This document shows positions 1 through 5,308 of a stretch of DNA of 6,924 nucleotides, one piece after another. The notes beneath the pieces are model-generated. The model worked only from the letters and a program-made list of their open reading frames with translations, searched no databases and was not told where the DNA came from. The DNA is from Chloroflexota bacterium (GTDB lineage: Bacteria; Chloroflexota; Anaerolineae; Anaerolineales; JACQED01): assembly GCA_016200785.1 (NCBI GenBank), contig JACQED010000112.1:1-6924 (forward strand), read 5' to 3'. A program made the translations under genes and the position numbers. How positions within the stretch are numbered: position 1 is the first letter of the stretch; the number at the start of each line of letters is the position of its first letter.

Positions 1-122
1 ACTTCGTCGGAATGCGCCGCCGCGCCGCAGATCAATTCCGCGCCCGCTTGCTCGATCACAGCGCGTTCAACCGGCAGTGCCGCATCGCTGGGTGCGTCGG
101 CGTGAACGACTTTAGGTTTCAT
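1..122 (-). CDS. Probable D-2-hydroxyacid dehydrogenase, N-terminal part (cut by window edge)
   Basis: A minus-strand reading frame starts with ATG at 122-120 and runs off the window after 40 codons. It begins MKPKVVHADAPSDAALPVER and continues with a helix-like stretch ending QAGAEL. This start, a short beta strand followed by a helix and an AGAEL-type second strand, resembles the N-terminus of D-isomer 2-hydroxyacid dehydrogenases of the CtBP-like group. The NAD-binding and catalytic parts lie outside the window, so the family call is tentative. A GAGA stretch precedes the start by a few bases as a weak ribosome site. The gene follows the Ldh2-type dehydrogenase in the same direction after 99 bp and may share its transcript. 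An oxidoreductase for a hydroxy/keto acid would fit the aldolase and dehydrogenase upstream. Any other Rossmann-type protein with a similar first strand remains possible. Confidence 0.5.
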   Translation of the reverse strand, partial: MKPKVVHADAPSDAALPVERAVIEQAGAELICGAAAHSDE

Positions 123-221
123 CTGTATCTCACCGCGAAGACGCAACCCCGCTTAGAGTGGCGGGGCGGGCGGACGCGAAGAAAAGCGAGAGAATCTTTG
201 CGCTCTTCGCGCCTTCGCGGT
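123..221. repeat. Intergenic element with nested inverted repeats (possible three-way junction)
   Basis: The spacer between two minus-strand genes is full of complementary arms. An outer perfect 9-bp pair, accgcgaag (132-140) and cttcgcggt (213-221), encloses two smaller hairpins: ccccgc (147-152) with gcgggg (161-166), and gcgaaga (176-182) with tcttcgc (204-210), the latter extended by aaag/cttt (183-186/196-199). Together they could form a three-way junction in DNA or RNA. No T tract follows in either direction, so a simple intrinsic terminator is not supported. The gcgaag-rich wording suggests a dispersed palindromic repeat that folds between genes, but only this copy is in view. Its right arm touches the stop codon of the Ldh2 gene. 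Confidence 0.55.
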
Positions 222-1283
222 TTAAGAATCCGGAAACGGCACGCGGACTTCCTCGCCCAAACGCCTCAATTCACTCACAACATCGGGAGGCAACGGAATG
301 CCCTCGCGCCGCCGCCGCGCCGCCGTTTCCATTTCGATCTCGCCCGGCAGGTAAATGCGATCCACGCCCTCGGCGGGTCGGCAGGCGTGGATCTCCTCGA
401 CCATCTGCGCCATTCGCATTTTGAAATGTTCCAGCGGCATGAAGCGCGCGGGGTCAATCGCGATGAAGGAGTGGCCGGCGTTTTCCTCGCGGTCAGGGTG
501 AGCGTAGAAGTCTCCGACCCGCAGGCCGAAGGCCGCGCCGGTCATCACGCCGCACAGTGTTTCGACGATGAACGCCAGACCGTAGCCCTTGTAGCCGCCG
601 AGCGGCAGCATCATGCCCTTCATCGCCTCGTCCGGATCGTCGGTCGGGCGGCCCGCGCTGTCGGTCGCCCAGTTGAGCGGAATCTTTTTGCCCGCGCGCG
701 CCGCGAGTTCCACCTTGCCCCACGCCACCTGACTCGTCGCCATGTCGAGCACGATGCCGCCGTCAATGCCGCCGGGCACGGCGAAGGCCAGCGGGTTCGT
801 TCCGAGATACGGCGTCACGCTGCCCCACGGCGCCATCGTCGCGCTGGCGTTCGTCGCGGCGATGCCGATCAGGTCGGCGGCGGAGGCCATCATCGCGTAG
901 TAGGCCGACATGCCGAAGTGGTTACTGCGTCGCACGCCGACGACGGCGGCCCCGCCTTCGAGCGCGCGCTCGATAGCCCAAACCATCGCCCACTCGCCGA
1001 CGACCATGCCCAGCCCGTTGTCGCCGTCCACCAACATCGCCGACGGGCTGTCGCGCTCGACACGCAACTTGGGCCGGGTGTTGACGATGCCGCTGATCAC
1101 GCGCCGCGTTTTGATCGGGAGTTGCAGAACGCCGTGCGAGTCGATGCCGCGCAAGTTCGCGGTCACCAAAACGTCGGCGGCGACGGCGGCGTCATCGTTG
1201 GGCAGAGAGGCGCGCACGAAAACGCGCGTGACCCAATCCTTGAGATCGGCGGCCTGAATGAGCGAGGCGTCGGGTGAGATCAT
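222..1283 (-). CDS. Malate/L-lactate dehydrogenase-type oxidoreductase (Ldh2 family)
   Basis: This is a 353-residue NAD(P)-dependent dehydrogenase of the Ldh2 family, whose members oxidise malate, lactate, sulfolactate, ureidoglycolate and related 2-hydroxy acids in the cytoplasm. Family hallmarks seen are RGIDSHG (residues 45-51) with the conserved Ser-His, RSNHFG (119-124), TNPLAFAVP in the middle, the DMATSQVAWGK strand and PLGGYKGYGLAF near residue 245. Length is normal for the family (about 335-360). The frame stays open upstream to 1346, but the extra 21 residues are arginine-rich and lie inside the aldolase gene. The ATG at 1283-1281, which overlaps the aldolase stop as TGATG, is the better start and implies translational coupling. 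With an aldolase upstream and a probable 2-hydroxyacid dehydrogenase downstream, it likely acts on a hydroxy acid of the same pathway. Exact substrate and cofactor preference are not readable. Confidence 0.9.
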   Translation of the reverse strand: MISPDASLIQAADLKDWVTRVFVRASLPNDDAAVAADVLVTANLRGIDSHGVLQLPIKTRRVISGIVNTRPKLRVERDSPSAMLVDGDNGLGMVVGEWAMVWAIERALEGGAAVVGVRRSNHFGMSAYYAMMASAADLIGIAATNASATMAPWGSVTPYLGTNPLAFAVPGGIDGGIVLDMATSQVAWGKVELAARAGKKIPLNWATDSAGRPTDDPDEAMKGMMLPLGGYKGYGLAFIVETLCGVMTGAAFGLRVGDFYAHPDREENAGHSFIAIDPARFMPLEHFKMRMAQMVEEIHACRPAEGVDRIYLPGEIEMETAARRRREGIPLPPDVVSELRRLGEEVRVPFPDS

Positions 1284-2041
1284 CACAGGCCCAGCGCAGC
1301 GCGGACCTCGGCGGCGGCGGTCATCGCGCCGTTGGCGAGGAACCACGTGTCAATGCCGGCCGTGAACAATCGCGCGCCGAGTCCGGCCAGTCGCTTTGGA
1401 TCGTCGCCGTCCATGCCGAAGGCGACGCCCGCCGACCGGCACGCGGCGAAGATGCGCTCGATGGTCGCCTGCACGTCGGGGTGGCCGCTGTCCGCGAGAT
1501 GATTGAGTGATGCCGACAGATCGGCGGGGCCGATGAAGAAGGCGTCGATGCCGGGGACTTTCAGAATTTCGTCCAACGCCTCGACCGCGCGTCTGTGCTC
1601 GATCTGAACGATCACCGTCGTCTCGGCGTTCGCCCGCCGCACGTAGTCGTCGCCGTCCAGATAGTAGCGCGAGGGACGCCACGCGCCGACACTGCGAATG
1701 CCCTCCGGCGGATACTTGCAGGCGGCGACGGCCAGACGCGCTTCGTCGGCGCTGTTGACCATCGGGGCCATGATCCCGTCCGCGCCGAGGTCGAGGACGA
1801 TCTTGATCCGCACCGGATCGTTCCACGGCACGCGGACGATCAGCGAGGCGGGCGAATCCTTTCCGGCGATGAGCAGGTCGCGCAGTGTCTCGGGGCCGAT
1901 CAGCGCGTGCTCGGCGTCAATCAGCAAAAAGTCGAATCCGGCCGCACTGAGAATTTCCATGCAGGCTGGATCGGCAAAAGTCACCCACGTGCCGATGGCG
2001 AATTGGCCCTGTGAGAGTTTTCGTTTTAGAGTTGGCGGCAT
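1283..2041 (-). CDS. HpcH/HpaI-family class II aldolase (2-oxo-3-deoxy or 4-hydroxy-2-oxo acid aldolase)
   Basis: This 252-residue protein belongs to the HpcH/HpaI family: metal-dependent class II aldolases that cleave 4-hydroxy-2-oxo acids, such as 2-dehydro-3-deoxyglucarate or 4-hydroxy-2-oxoheptanedioate, to pyruvate and an aldehyde. The sequence shows DAEH ending at His45, Arg70 in LIVRVPW, GADGIMAPMV (86-95), YPPEGIRSVG (110-119), Glu148 in the QIE motif and Asp174 in IGPADLS. These match the catalytic His, the carboxylate-binding Arg and the two metal ligands of HpaI almost residue for residue. Length is as expected. It is the first gene after the 2098-2126 promoter, with a 5' leader of about 50 nt. 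No good Shine-Dalgarno sequence is visible before the ATG at 2041-2039, which is unusual beside its neighbours. It overlaps the following dehydrogenase by one base. The specific substrate is unknown. Confidence 0.92.
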   Translation of the reverse strand: MPPTLKRKLSQGQFAIGTWVTFADPACMEILSAAGFDFLLIDAEHALIGPETLRDLLIAGKDSPASLIVRVPWNDPVRIKIVLDLGADGIMAPMVNSADEARLAVAACKYPPEGIRSVGAWRPSRYYLDGDDYVRRANAETTVIVQIEHRRAVEALDEILKVPGIDAFFIGPADLSASLNHLADSGHPDVQATIERIFAACRSAGVAFGMDGDDPKRLAGLGARLFTAGIDTWFLANGAMTAAAEVRAALGL

Positions 2042-2069
2042 TTGACAAGAGGCGAGAACGGTCTAAACT
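2042..2069 (+). promoter_or_regulatory. Candidate promoter for the SDR-AKR operon
   Basis: A perfect -35 hexamer TTGACA (2042-2047) is followed after 16 bp by TAAACT (2064-2069), four of six matches to the -10 consensus. Transcription would start near 2076 and give a leader of roughly 210 nt that carries the heptamer hairpin. The -35 box directly abuts the aldolase start codon on the opposite strand. The -10 box is imperfect and a closer promoter is possible, so this stays tentative. Confidence 0.35.
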
Positions 2070-2097
2070 GGTCGGAGGTCGCGATGGAATGGCGGCG

Positions 2098-2126
2098 AGT
2101 ATATTACAGGCACAGGGCAGAGTCAA
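2098..2126 (-). promoter_or_regulatory. Sigma70-type promoter of the aldolase-dehydrogenase operon
   Basis: Read on the minus strand, TTGACT (2126-2121) and TATACT (2103-2098) are separated by exactly 17 bp. Each differs from the consensus hexamer at one base, and the spacing is optimal. The expected start near 2091 lies about 50 nt before the aldolase ATG at 2041. This is the best promoter match found in the window. Confidence 0.7.
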
Positions 2127-2172
2127 CCGCAGTCAGGTGTTACGCGCTTGCGGAAGTGCTGAGACCTTTTTC

Positions 2173-2248
2173 ATCACGAATTGCACGAATAGACGAATAA
2201 CACGAATAGAGACATTCGTGCCATTCGTTCATTCGTGTCATTCGTGAT
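2173..2248. repeat. Long hairpin made of four nested cacgaat / attcgtg heptamer pairs
   Basis: The left arm carries heptamers at 2175-2181, 2184-2190, 2192-2198 and 2201-2207 (cacgaat, cacgaat, gacgaat, cacgaat), separated by 1-2 bases. The right arm mirrors them at 2214-2220, 2223-2229, 2231-2237 and 2240-2246 (attcgtg, attcgtt, attcgtg, attcgtg). Three of the four pairs are perfect and the third has one G.T position. The apical loop is six bases (2208-2213). The spacers between heptamers do not pair, so the stem is regularly interrupted by small internal loops. No T-run follows, so it is not a normal terminator. It probably belongs to a dispersed heptamer palindrome family and would lie in the SDR leader if the 2042-2069 promoter is real. 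Confidence 0.8.
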
Positions 2249-2289
2249 ATTCCGCCTCTCCCACTGTGCGACGCCTAAAGAGGTGAGAC

Positions 2290-3078
2290 ATGAACTTCAA
2301 GGATCGCATCGCACTCGTCACCGGCGGCACTTCCGGCATCGGCCTCGCGGTATCCAACCGACTCGTGGACGCCGGCGCGACGGTGGTGATCGTCGCCCGC
2401 GATCCGGCGAAAGGCGGAGCGGCGGTGAAGGGGATCGCGGCGCGCGGCGGCCGGGCGGCGTTCTTCTCGGTCGAATTGAAAGACGCGGCGAAGATCGAAG
2501 CGCTGATGCGCGAGGTGGACGCGACTTACGGCGCGCTCCACGTCCTTATCAACTGCGCGGGCGGCGGCGGGCTGATCGCTAACGACGCCACGCCGAAAGA
2601 AAAATTCGATCTTATGATTGGCGACAATTTCGCCAGCGCGTATCTCGTCACCTCGTATGCTCTCCCCATCATGCGGCGCACCGGCGGCGCGATTGTCAAC
2701 ATCTCCTCGACCGCTTCGTGGCACGGCAACTACGGCCTGTACTCCGCGTCGAAGGCCGGCGTCGAAGGACTCACTCGCAGTATGGCCGTAGATTTCGCGC
2801 CGTTGGGCATCCGCGTGAATGCCATCTCCCCCGGCTGGATCAAGACTTACGAGACACTGCCCGACCTGGACGATCCGGCGCAGACGGCGTGGGAGAAAAC
2901 GGCCTCGCTGTTGGGCCGGATGGGCACGACCGACGAGGTTGCTAACGCCGTGCTATTTCTCGCGTCCGACGACGCCTCGTTCGTCACCGGCGCGACGCTG
3001 TTCGTGGATGGCGGGCTCGTCATCATTGACCCCACCGCCGAGTCGTGGTCGAAAGCAGTCAAGAAGGGATTGGAGTAA
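2290..3078 (+). CDS. Short-chain dehydrogenase/reductase (classical SDR)
   Basis: This 262-residue classical SDR is a cytoplasmic NAD(P)-dependent oxidoreductase of alcohols, sugars or 3-oxo compounds. Visible motifs are the TGGTSGIG nucleotide loop (11-18), NCAG (88-91), Asn113, NISS (137-140), the catalytic YSASK (Tyr151, Lys155) and the SPGW turn after the active site, then the usual C-terminal FLASDDASFVTGATLFVDGG. Arg37 after the second strand may favour NADP. The loop from the serine pair to Tyr151 is about two residues shorter than in FabG-type enzymes, so which serine is catalytic (139 or 140) is uncertain. The ATG at 2290 has a strong ribosome site, AGAGGTGA, ending about four bases upstream. 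The stop overlaps the AKR start (TAATG), indicating a coupled two-gene operon. The substrate is probably related to that of the divergent aldolase operon, which is an inference from position only. Confidence 0.92.
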   Translation: MNFKDRIALVTGGTSGIGLAVSNRLVDAGATVVIVARDPAKGGAAVKGIAARGGRAAFFSVELKDAAKIEALMREVDATYGALHVLINCAGGGGLIANDATPKEKFDLMIGDNFASAYLVTSYALPIMRRTGGAIVNISSTASWHGNYGLYSASKAGVEGLTRSMAVDFAPLGIRVNAISPGWIKTYETLPDLDDPAQTAWEKTASLLGRMGTTDEVANAVLFLASDDASFVTGATLFVDGGLVIIDPTAESWSKAVKKGLE

Positions 3079-4058
3079 TGGAGTACGCCAACTTAGGACG
3101 CACCGGCCTCAAAGTCTCGCGCATCTGCCTCGGCACGATGAGTTACGGCTCGCGCGAGTGGCGCGACTGGGTACTGCCGGAGGAAGAGGCGCGCCCGTTC
3201 TATAAGCGGGCGCTGGAGTCCGGGATCAACTTCTTCGACACCGCCAACTCCTATTCGATTGGCGTCAGCGAAGAAATCACCGGGCGCGCGCTGAAGGATT
3301 TCGCCCGGCGCGAGGAAGTCGTCGTCGCTAGCAAAGTCTTCTTTGCCGCAGGTAAAGGCCCCAACGAACGCGGCCTGTCGCGCAAGCACATCATGCATTC
3401 CATTGACGATTCACTGCGGCGGCTGGGCATGGATTACGTGGACTTGTATCAGATTCACCGCTGGGACGAAACGACGCCCATCGAAGAAACGCTCGAAGCG
3501 TTGCACGATGTAGTCAAGGCGGGCAAGGCCCGTTACATCGGCGCGTCGAGCATGTATGCCTGGCAGTTCTCGAAGTCACTCTACCTCGCCGACCGTCATG
3601 GTTGGACACGCTTCGTCTCGATGCAGAATCATTACAATCTGATCTACCGCGAAGAGGAGCGCGAGATGATGCCGCTGTGCCGGGCGGAAGGCATCGGCGT
3701 CATCCCGTGGAGCCCGATGGCGCGCGGCTTCCTCGCGGGCAATCGCACCCGCGACAAGCGCGGCGAGACAGCCCGATCAAAGAGCGACGGTTATGCCCAT
3801 GAATTGTATTATCAGGACAGTGATTTCGTGGTAGCGGATCGCGCCGCCGAACTGGCGAAGCGGCGGGGCCTCACTTCGGCGCAAATCGCGCTGGCGTGGA
3901 TTCTGCATCAACCCGGCGTCACCGCCCCGATCATCGGCGCGACGAAGATGTCGCATCTGGAGCAGGCCATCGCCGCGCTCGACGTCAAACTCTCCGACGA
4001 GGAGCGGGCCTTTCTCGAAGAGGCGTATGTGCCGCACCGGGTGTTGGGGGTTGAGTGA
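3078..4058 (+). CDS. Aldo/keto reductase (intact copy)
   Basis: This 326-residue aldo/keto reductase has a TIM-barrel NAD(P)H-dependent oxidoreductase pattern, close to the YajO-like, oxidoreductase-type AKRs. The catalytic tetrad is complete: Asp54 (FFDTANSY), Tyr59, Lys86 (VVASK) and His127 (YQIHRW). The N-terminal GRTGLKVSRICLGTM and the C-terminal cofactor segment IIGATKMSHLEQAIAALD are typical. A longer open frame begins at 3045 inside the SDR gene, but the ATG at 3078 overlaps the SDR stop by one base, has AAGGGATTGGAG just before it and starts at the conserved MEYANLGRTG. It is the second gene of the SDR-AKR operon. Its last 62 codons are copied downstream in shortened form three times (4791-4978, 5765-5890, 6789-6818), each copy followed by a toxin or TA module. 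The physiological substrate is unknown. Confidence 0.93.
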   Translation: MEYANLGRTGLKVSRICLGTMSYGSREWRDWVLPEEEARPFYKRALESGINFFDTANSYSIGVSEEITGRALKDFARREEVVVASKVFFAAGKGPNERGLSRKHIMHSIDDSLRRLGMDYVDLYQIHRWDETTPIEETLEALHDVVKAGKARYIGASSMYAWQFSKSLYLADRHGWTRFVSMQNHYNLIYREEEREMMPLCRAEGIGVIPWSPMARGFLAGNRTRDKRGETARSKSDGYAHELYYQDSDFVVADRAAELAKRRGLTSAQIALAWILHQPGVTAPIIGATKMSHLEQAIAALDVKLSDEERAFLEEAYVPHRVLGVE

Positions 4059-4157
4059 TGTGAGTCTGACGCGAAAGGGGAGGTCGCCACGAATGGCGCG
4101 AATGACGCGAAAGGGCTGCAACACTGGGGACGGCTCGTAGTATACTGAGGCATAATG
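4059..4157 (+). repeat. Post-AKR leader repeat, copy 1 (with 36-bp tandem insertion)
   Basis: The 99 bp after the AKR stop recur at 6819-6881 after AKR tail C. The two copies differ at about three positions, but copy 1 is 36 bp longer. The extra length lies between two 13-bp direct repeats, tgacgcgaaaggg (4067-4079 and 4103-4115), of which copy 2 has only one. The insert carries cacgaat-like words and a small hairpin cgcca-cgaa-tggcg (4085-4098). The repeat ends with a TATACT -10 box and an ATG at 4155. Confidence 0.85.
4116..4146 (+). promoter_or_regulatory. Candidate promoter of the PemK antitoxin-toxin operon
   Basis: TATACT (4141-4146) is a good -10 box. The -35 side is weak: CTGCAA (4116-4121) at 19 bp spacing is the best available. 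Transcription would start near 4153, giving a leader of about 25 nt before the antitoxin ATG. The same -10 box and surroundings occur at 6865-6870 in front of the second toxin copy, which supports a conserved functional element. Such TA promoters are commonly autorepressed by the antitoxin. Confidence 0.5.
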
Positions 4158-4178
4158 CGGAAACGAGGTGATGGGTAA
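4155..4178 (+). CDS. Possible 7-codon leader ORF before the antitoxin
   Basis: ATG at 4155 opens a tiny frame encoding MRKRGDG whose stop TAA (4176-4178) overlaps the antitoxin start as TAATG. It spans the antitoxin ribosome site GAGGTG (4166-4171). The ATG would be only a few bases from the expected transcript start, so it could be read in leaderless fashion and couple into the antitoxin. It may equally be chance: the only support is position and the fact that the same ATG becomes the toxin start in the second copy at 6879. Confidence 0.25.
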   Translation: MRKRGDG

Positions 4179-4432
4179 TGGAAGCCACAATGACAGCTGT
4201 TGAATTGACCGGAACAATTGACGAGCACCGTCAACTCCGGCTCGATTATTTGCTCCCTATTCCCGGTCCCATGCGAGTTCGAGTGATCGTGCTCTATTCG
4301 CTCATTGAAGAGTGGGATGAAACGGAATGGTTGCGGGCAGCGGTCAGCAATCCTGCATTTGATTTCCTGAACGATTCGCAGGAAGACATCTACACGCTGG
4401 CCGACGGGAAGCCATTCCATGACGAAACATAA
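4178..4432 (+). CDS. Antitoxin of a PemK/MazF-type module
   Basis: This 84-residue protein directly precedes and overlaps a PemK toxin gene, the standard place for the cognate antitoxin. The N-terminal half (ELTGTIDEHRQLRLDY and a PIPGPMRVRVIVLYS strand) is beta-rich, like small DNA-binding or dimerisation domains of this antitoxin type. The acidic C-terminal half ends with FLNDSQEDIYTLADGKPF, a (D/E)EDIYT-DG-PF tail seen in antitoxins beside PemK genes and likely the toxin-wrapping segment. No named domain such as AbrB or RHH is certain. The ATG at 4178 is preferred over 4190 because GAGGTG lies seven bases upstream of it. The gene overlaps the toxin by 14 bases. Its expected roles are toxin neutralisation and autorepression of the 4141-4146 promoter. 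No counterpart is present between leader and toxin in the second copy at 6879. Confidence 0.75.
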   Translation: MEATMTAVELTGTIDEHRQLRLDYLLPIPGPMRVRVIVLYSLIEEWDETEWLRAAVSNPAFDFLNDSQEDIYTLADGKPFHDET

Positions 4433-4763
4433 GGTTGTTCTGGTTCCCTTCCCGTTCGACGACCTCTCCGGCACGAAAGTCCGCCCCGCTGTCTGCCTCA
4501 CCGATCCCGTCGGGCCGCATGGCCATGTGGTTCTTGCCTTCATTACCAGCCGCGTTCTGCCGAATCCGTTGGCGACCGATATTGCGATGGATGCGAGCGA
4601 CCCTGACTTTGCCTCAACCGGACTGCGCGTTTCCTCCACGCTCCAGTTGCACCGCCTGATGACCGCGACGACGACGCTGATTCAGCGAGAACTCGGCACG
4701 TTGTCGCCGAGAATGCAGTCGGCAGTGAGTGACCGCCTGAGAAAACTGTTTGATCTGACGTAA
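4419..4763 (+). CDS. PemK/MazF-family endoribonuclease toxin
   Basis: This is a 114-residue MazF/PemK-type toxin, a family of cytoplasmic ribonucleases that cut single-stranded RNA, usually mRNA, at short motifs. Family features are the N-terminal VVLVPFPFDD strand, the SGTKVRPAVCL loop containing the conserved Arg22, AFITSR with Thr43/Ser44 at the usual second active-site position, and GLRVSSTLQLHRL followed by the C-terminal helix region. Length is typical. The ATG at 4419 lies within the end of the antitoxin gene (14-base overlap), with GGGAAG upstream as the ribosome site, so translation should be coupled to the antitoxin. The first 46 bases recur at 6879-6924 with about three changes, marking a second copy of this toxin. 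The stop at 4761-4763 is followed within 30 bp by a palindrome and a fragment of the AKR gene. Confidence 0.9.
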   Translation: MTKHKVVLVPFPFDDLSGTKVRPAVCLTDPVGPHGHVVLAFITSRVLPNPLATDIAMDASDPDFASTGLRVSSTLQLHRLMTATTTLIQRELGTLSPRMQSAVSDRLRKLFDLT

Positions 4764-4769
4764 CCCCCT

Positions 4770-4783
4770 CGCGCTATAGCGCG
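4770..4783. repeat. 14-bp perfect palindrome at the toxin/AKR-tail junction
   Basis: The sequence cgcgctatagcgcg is a perfect 14-bp palindrome six bases after the PemK stop codon and seven bases before homology to the AKR gene begins (4791). It could be a recombination site remnant, a protein-binding site or part of a weak terminator (there is no T tract). The position exactly in the junction is what makes it notable. Confidence 0.5.
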
Positions 4784-4790
4784 TGGCGCG

Positions 4791-4978
4791 TCACTTCGGC
4801 GCAGATCGCGCTGGCGTGGCTTCTGCATCAGCCCGGCGTCACCGCCCCGATCATCGGCGCGACGAAGATGACACATCTGGAGCAGGCCATCACCGCGCTT
4901 GAGGTCAAACTCTCCGACGAGGAGCGGGCGTTTCTCGAAGAGCCGTATCAGCCGCATCGGGTGTTGGGGATTGAATGA
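4791..4978 (+). pseudogene. AKR 3' fragment A (last 62 codons)
   Basis: These 188 bp align without gaps to 3871-4058 of the intact AKR gene. I counted about 15 mismatches by hand, roughly 92 percent identity. The frame is preserved through to the stop at 4976-4978, but the barrel and all four catalytic residues are absent, so it cannot be a working reductase. Homology ends at the stop codon, and the sequence that follows differs from that after the intact gene. The end reads EEPYQPHRVLGIE instead of EEAYVPHRVLGVE. The changes in tcg-to-aca, gac-to-gag and the last 40 bases point to an origin from another AKR allele or to long divergence. It separates the PemK module from the BrnT module. Confidence 0.9.
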
Positions 4979-4998
4979 CTCGCGAAGTATGGGATAAT
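4971..4998 (+). promoter_or_regulatory. Candidate BrnT promoter using the AKR tail as -35 region
   Basis: TTGAAT (4971-4976), formed by the last codons of AKR fragment A, is followed after 16 bp by GATAAT (4993-4998), with a TG two bases before the -10 box (TGgGATAAT, extended type). Transcription would begin close to the BrnT ATG at 5003, so the message would be nearly leaderless. In the intact AKR the same position reads TTGAGT with no -10 box after it. Confidence 0.45.
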
Positions 4999-5002
4999 CC
5001 AT

Positions 5003-5308
5003 ATGCCTGTACGATTTGAGTGGGATGAGGAAAAAGCGAAAGCAAACCTCAAGAAACACAAGGTAGATTTTGATGAGGCCAGCACGGTCTTCAGCGACCC
5101 GTTGGCGCATATCTTTGACGACGAGGAACATTCGACCGAGGACGAAAAGAGAGAAATCATCATCGGGCATTCCGAGCACAACCGCCTACTATTGGTTGCT
5201 TTTGTCGAGCGCATCATTGATCTGATTCGTATCATCAGTGCGCGCCGAGCGACTAAGAAGGAACGCAAGCAATATGAAGAACACGCGAATCTCCAAAGCC
5301 CGCCGTAG
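5003..5308 (+). CDS. brnT: BrnT-family ribonuclease toxin
   Basis: This 101-residue protein opens with VRFEWDEEKAKANLKKHKVD and FDEASTVFSDP, the signature start of BrnT toxins, which have a RelE-like fold and cleave RNA. The middle carries DDEEHSTEDEKREIIIGHSE, and the later RIISARRATKKERKQYEE matches the conserved I(R/I)SARxAxxxER(x)xYE segment that ends the family core. Length is normal. ATG at 5003 sits only four bases after a probable -10 box and has no ribosome site, suggesting leaderless expression. The next in-frame start would remove the family signature. The downstream antitoxin overlaps by 35 bases. The toxin-first order is normal for BrnT systems. The gene is visibly more AT-rich than the metabolic genes to the left, consistent with acquisition from elsewhere. 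Confidence 0.9.
   Translation: MPVRFEWDEEKAKANLKKHKVDFDEASTVFSDPLAHIFDDEEHSTEDEKREIIIGHSEHNRLLLVAFVERIIDLIRIISARRATKKERKQYEEHANLQSPP

Noticed and set aside
12..1277. A 421-codon plus-strand open frame opposite the Ldh2 dehydrogenase
   Set aside because: It is antisense to a clear enzyme gene, extremely rich in Arg and His, and shows no family motif; long mirror frames are expected in GC-rich coding DNA.
2066..2085. FadR/GntR-type operator around ctggtcggaggtcg
   Set aside because: Only one half resembles TGGTNNNACCA; the second half does not match, so no operator can be claimed.
2173..2248. CRISPR array
   Set aside because: The units are 7 bp with 1-2 bp spacers and inverted halves; there are no 25-35 bp repeats or unique spacers and no cas genes.
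2173..2260. Rho-independent terminator
   Set aside because: The stem is AT/GC mixed with unpaired steps and is not followed by a T-run on either strand.
3908..4639. A 243-codon minus-strand open frame across the AKR end and PemK genes
   Set aside because: It is antisense to three well-supported genes. Similar peptides (RLIRLFEK..LLVGEF) recur at 4682-5179 and 5660-5869 only because the AKR tail is repeated.
4764..5002. Transposon or insertion sequence as carrier of the TA modules
   Set aside because: No transposase frame, terminal inverted repeats or short target duplications were found at the junctions within the window.
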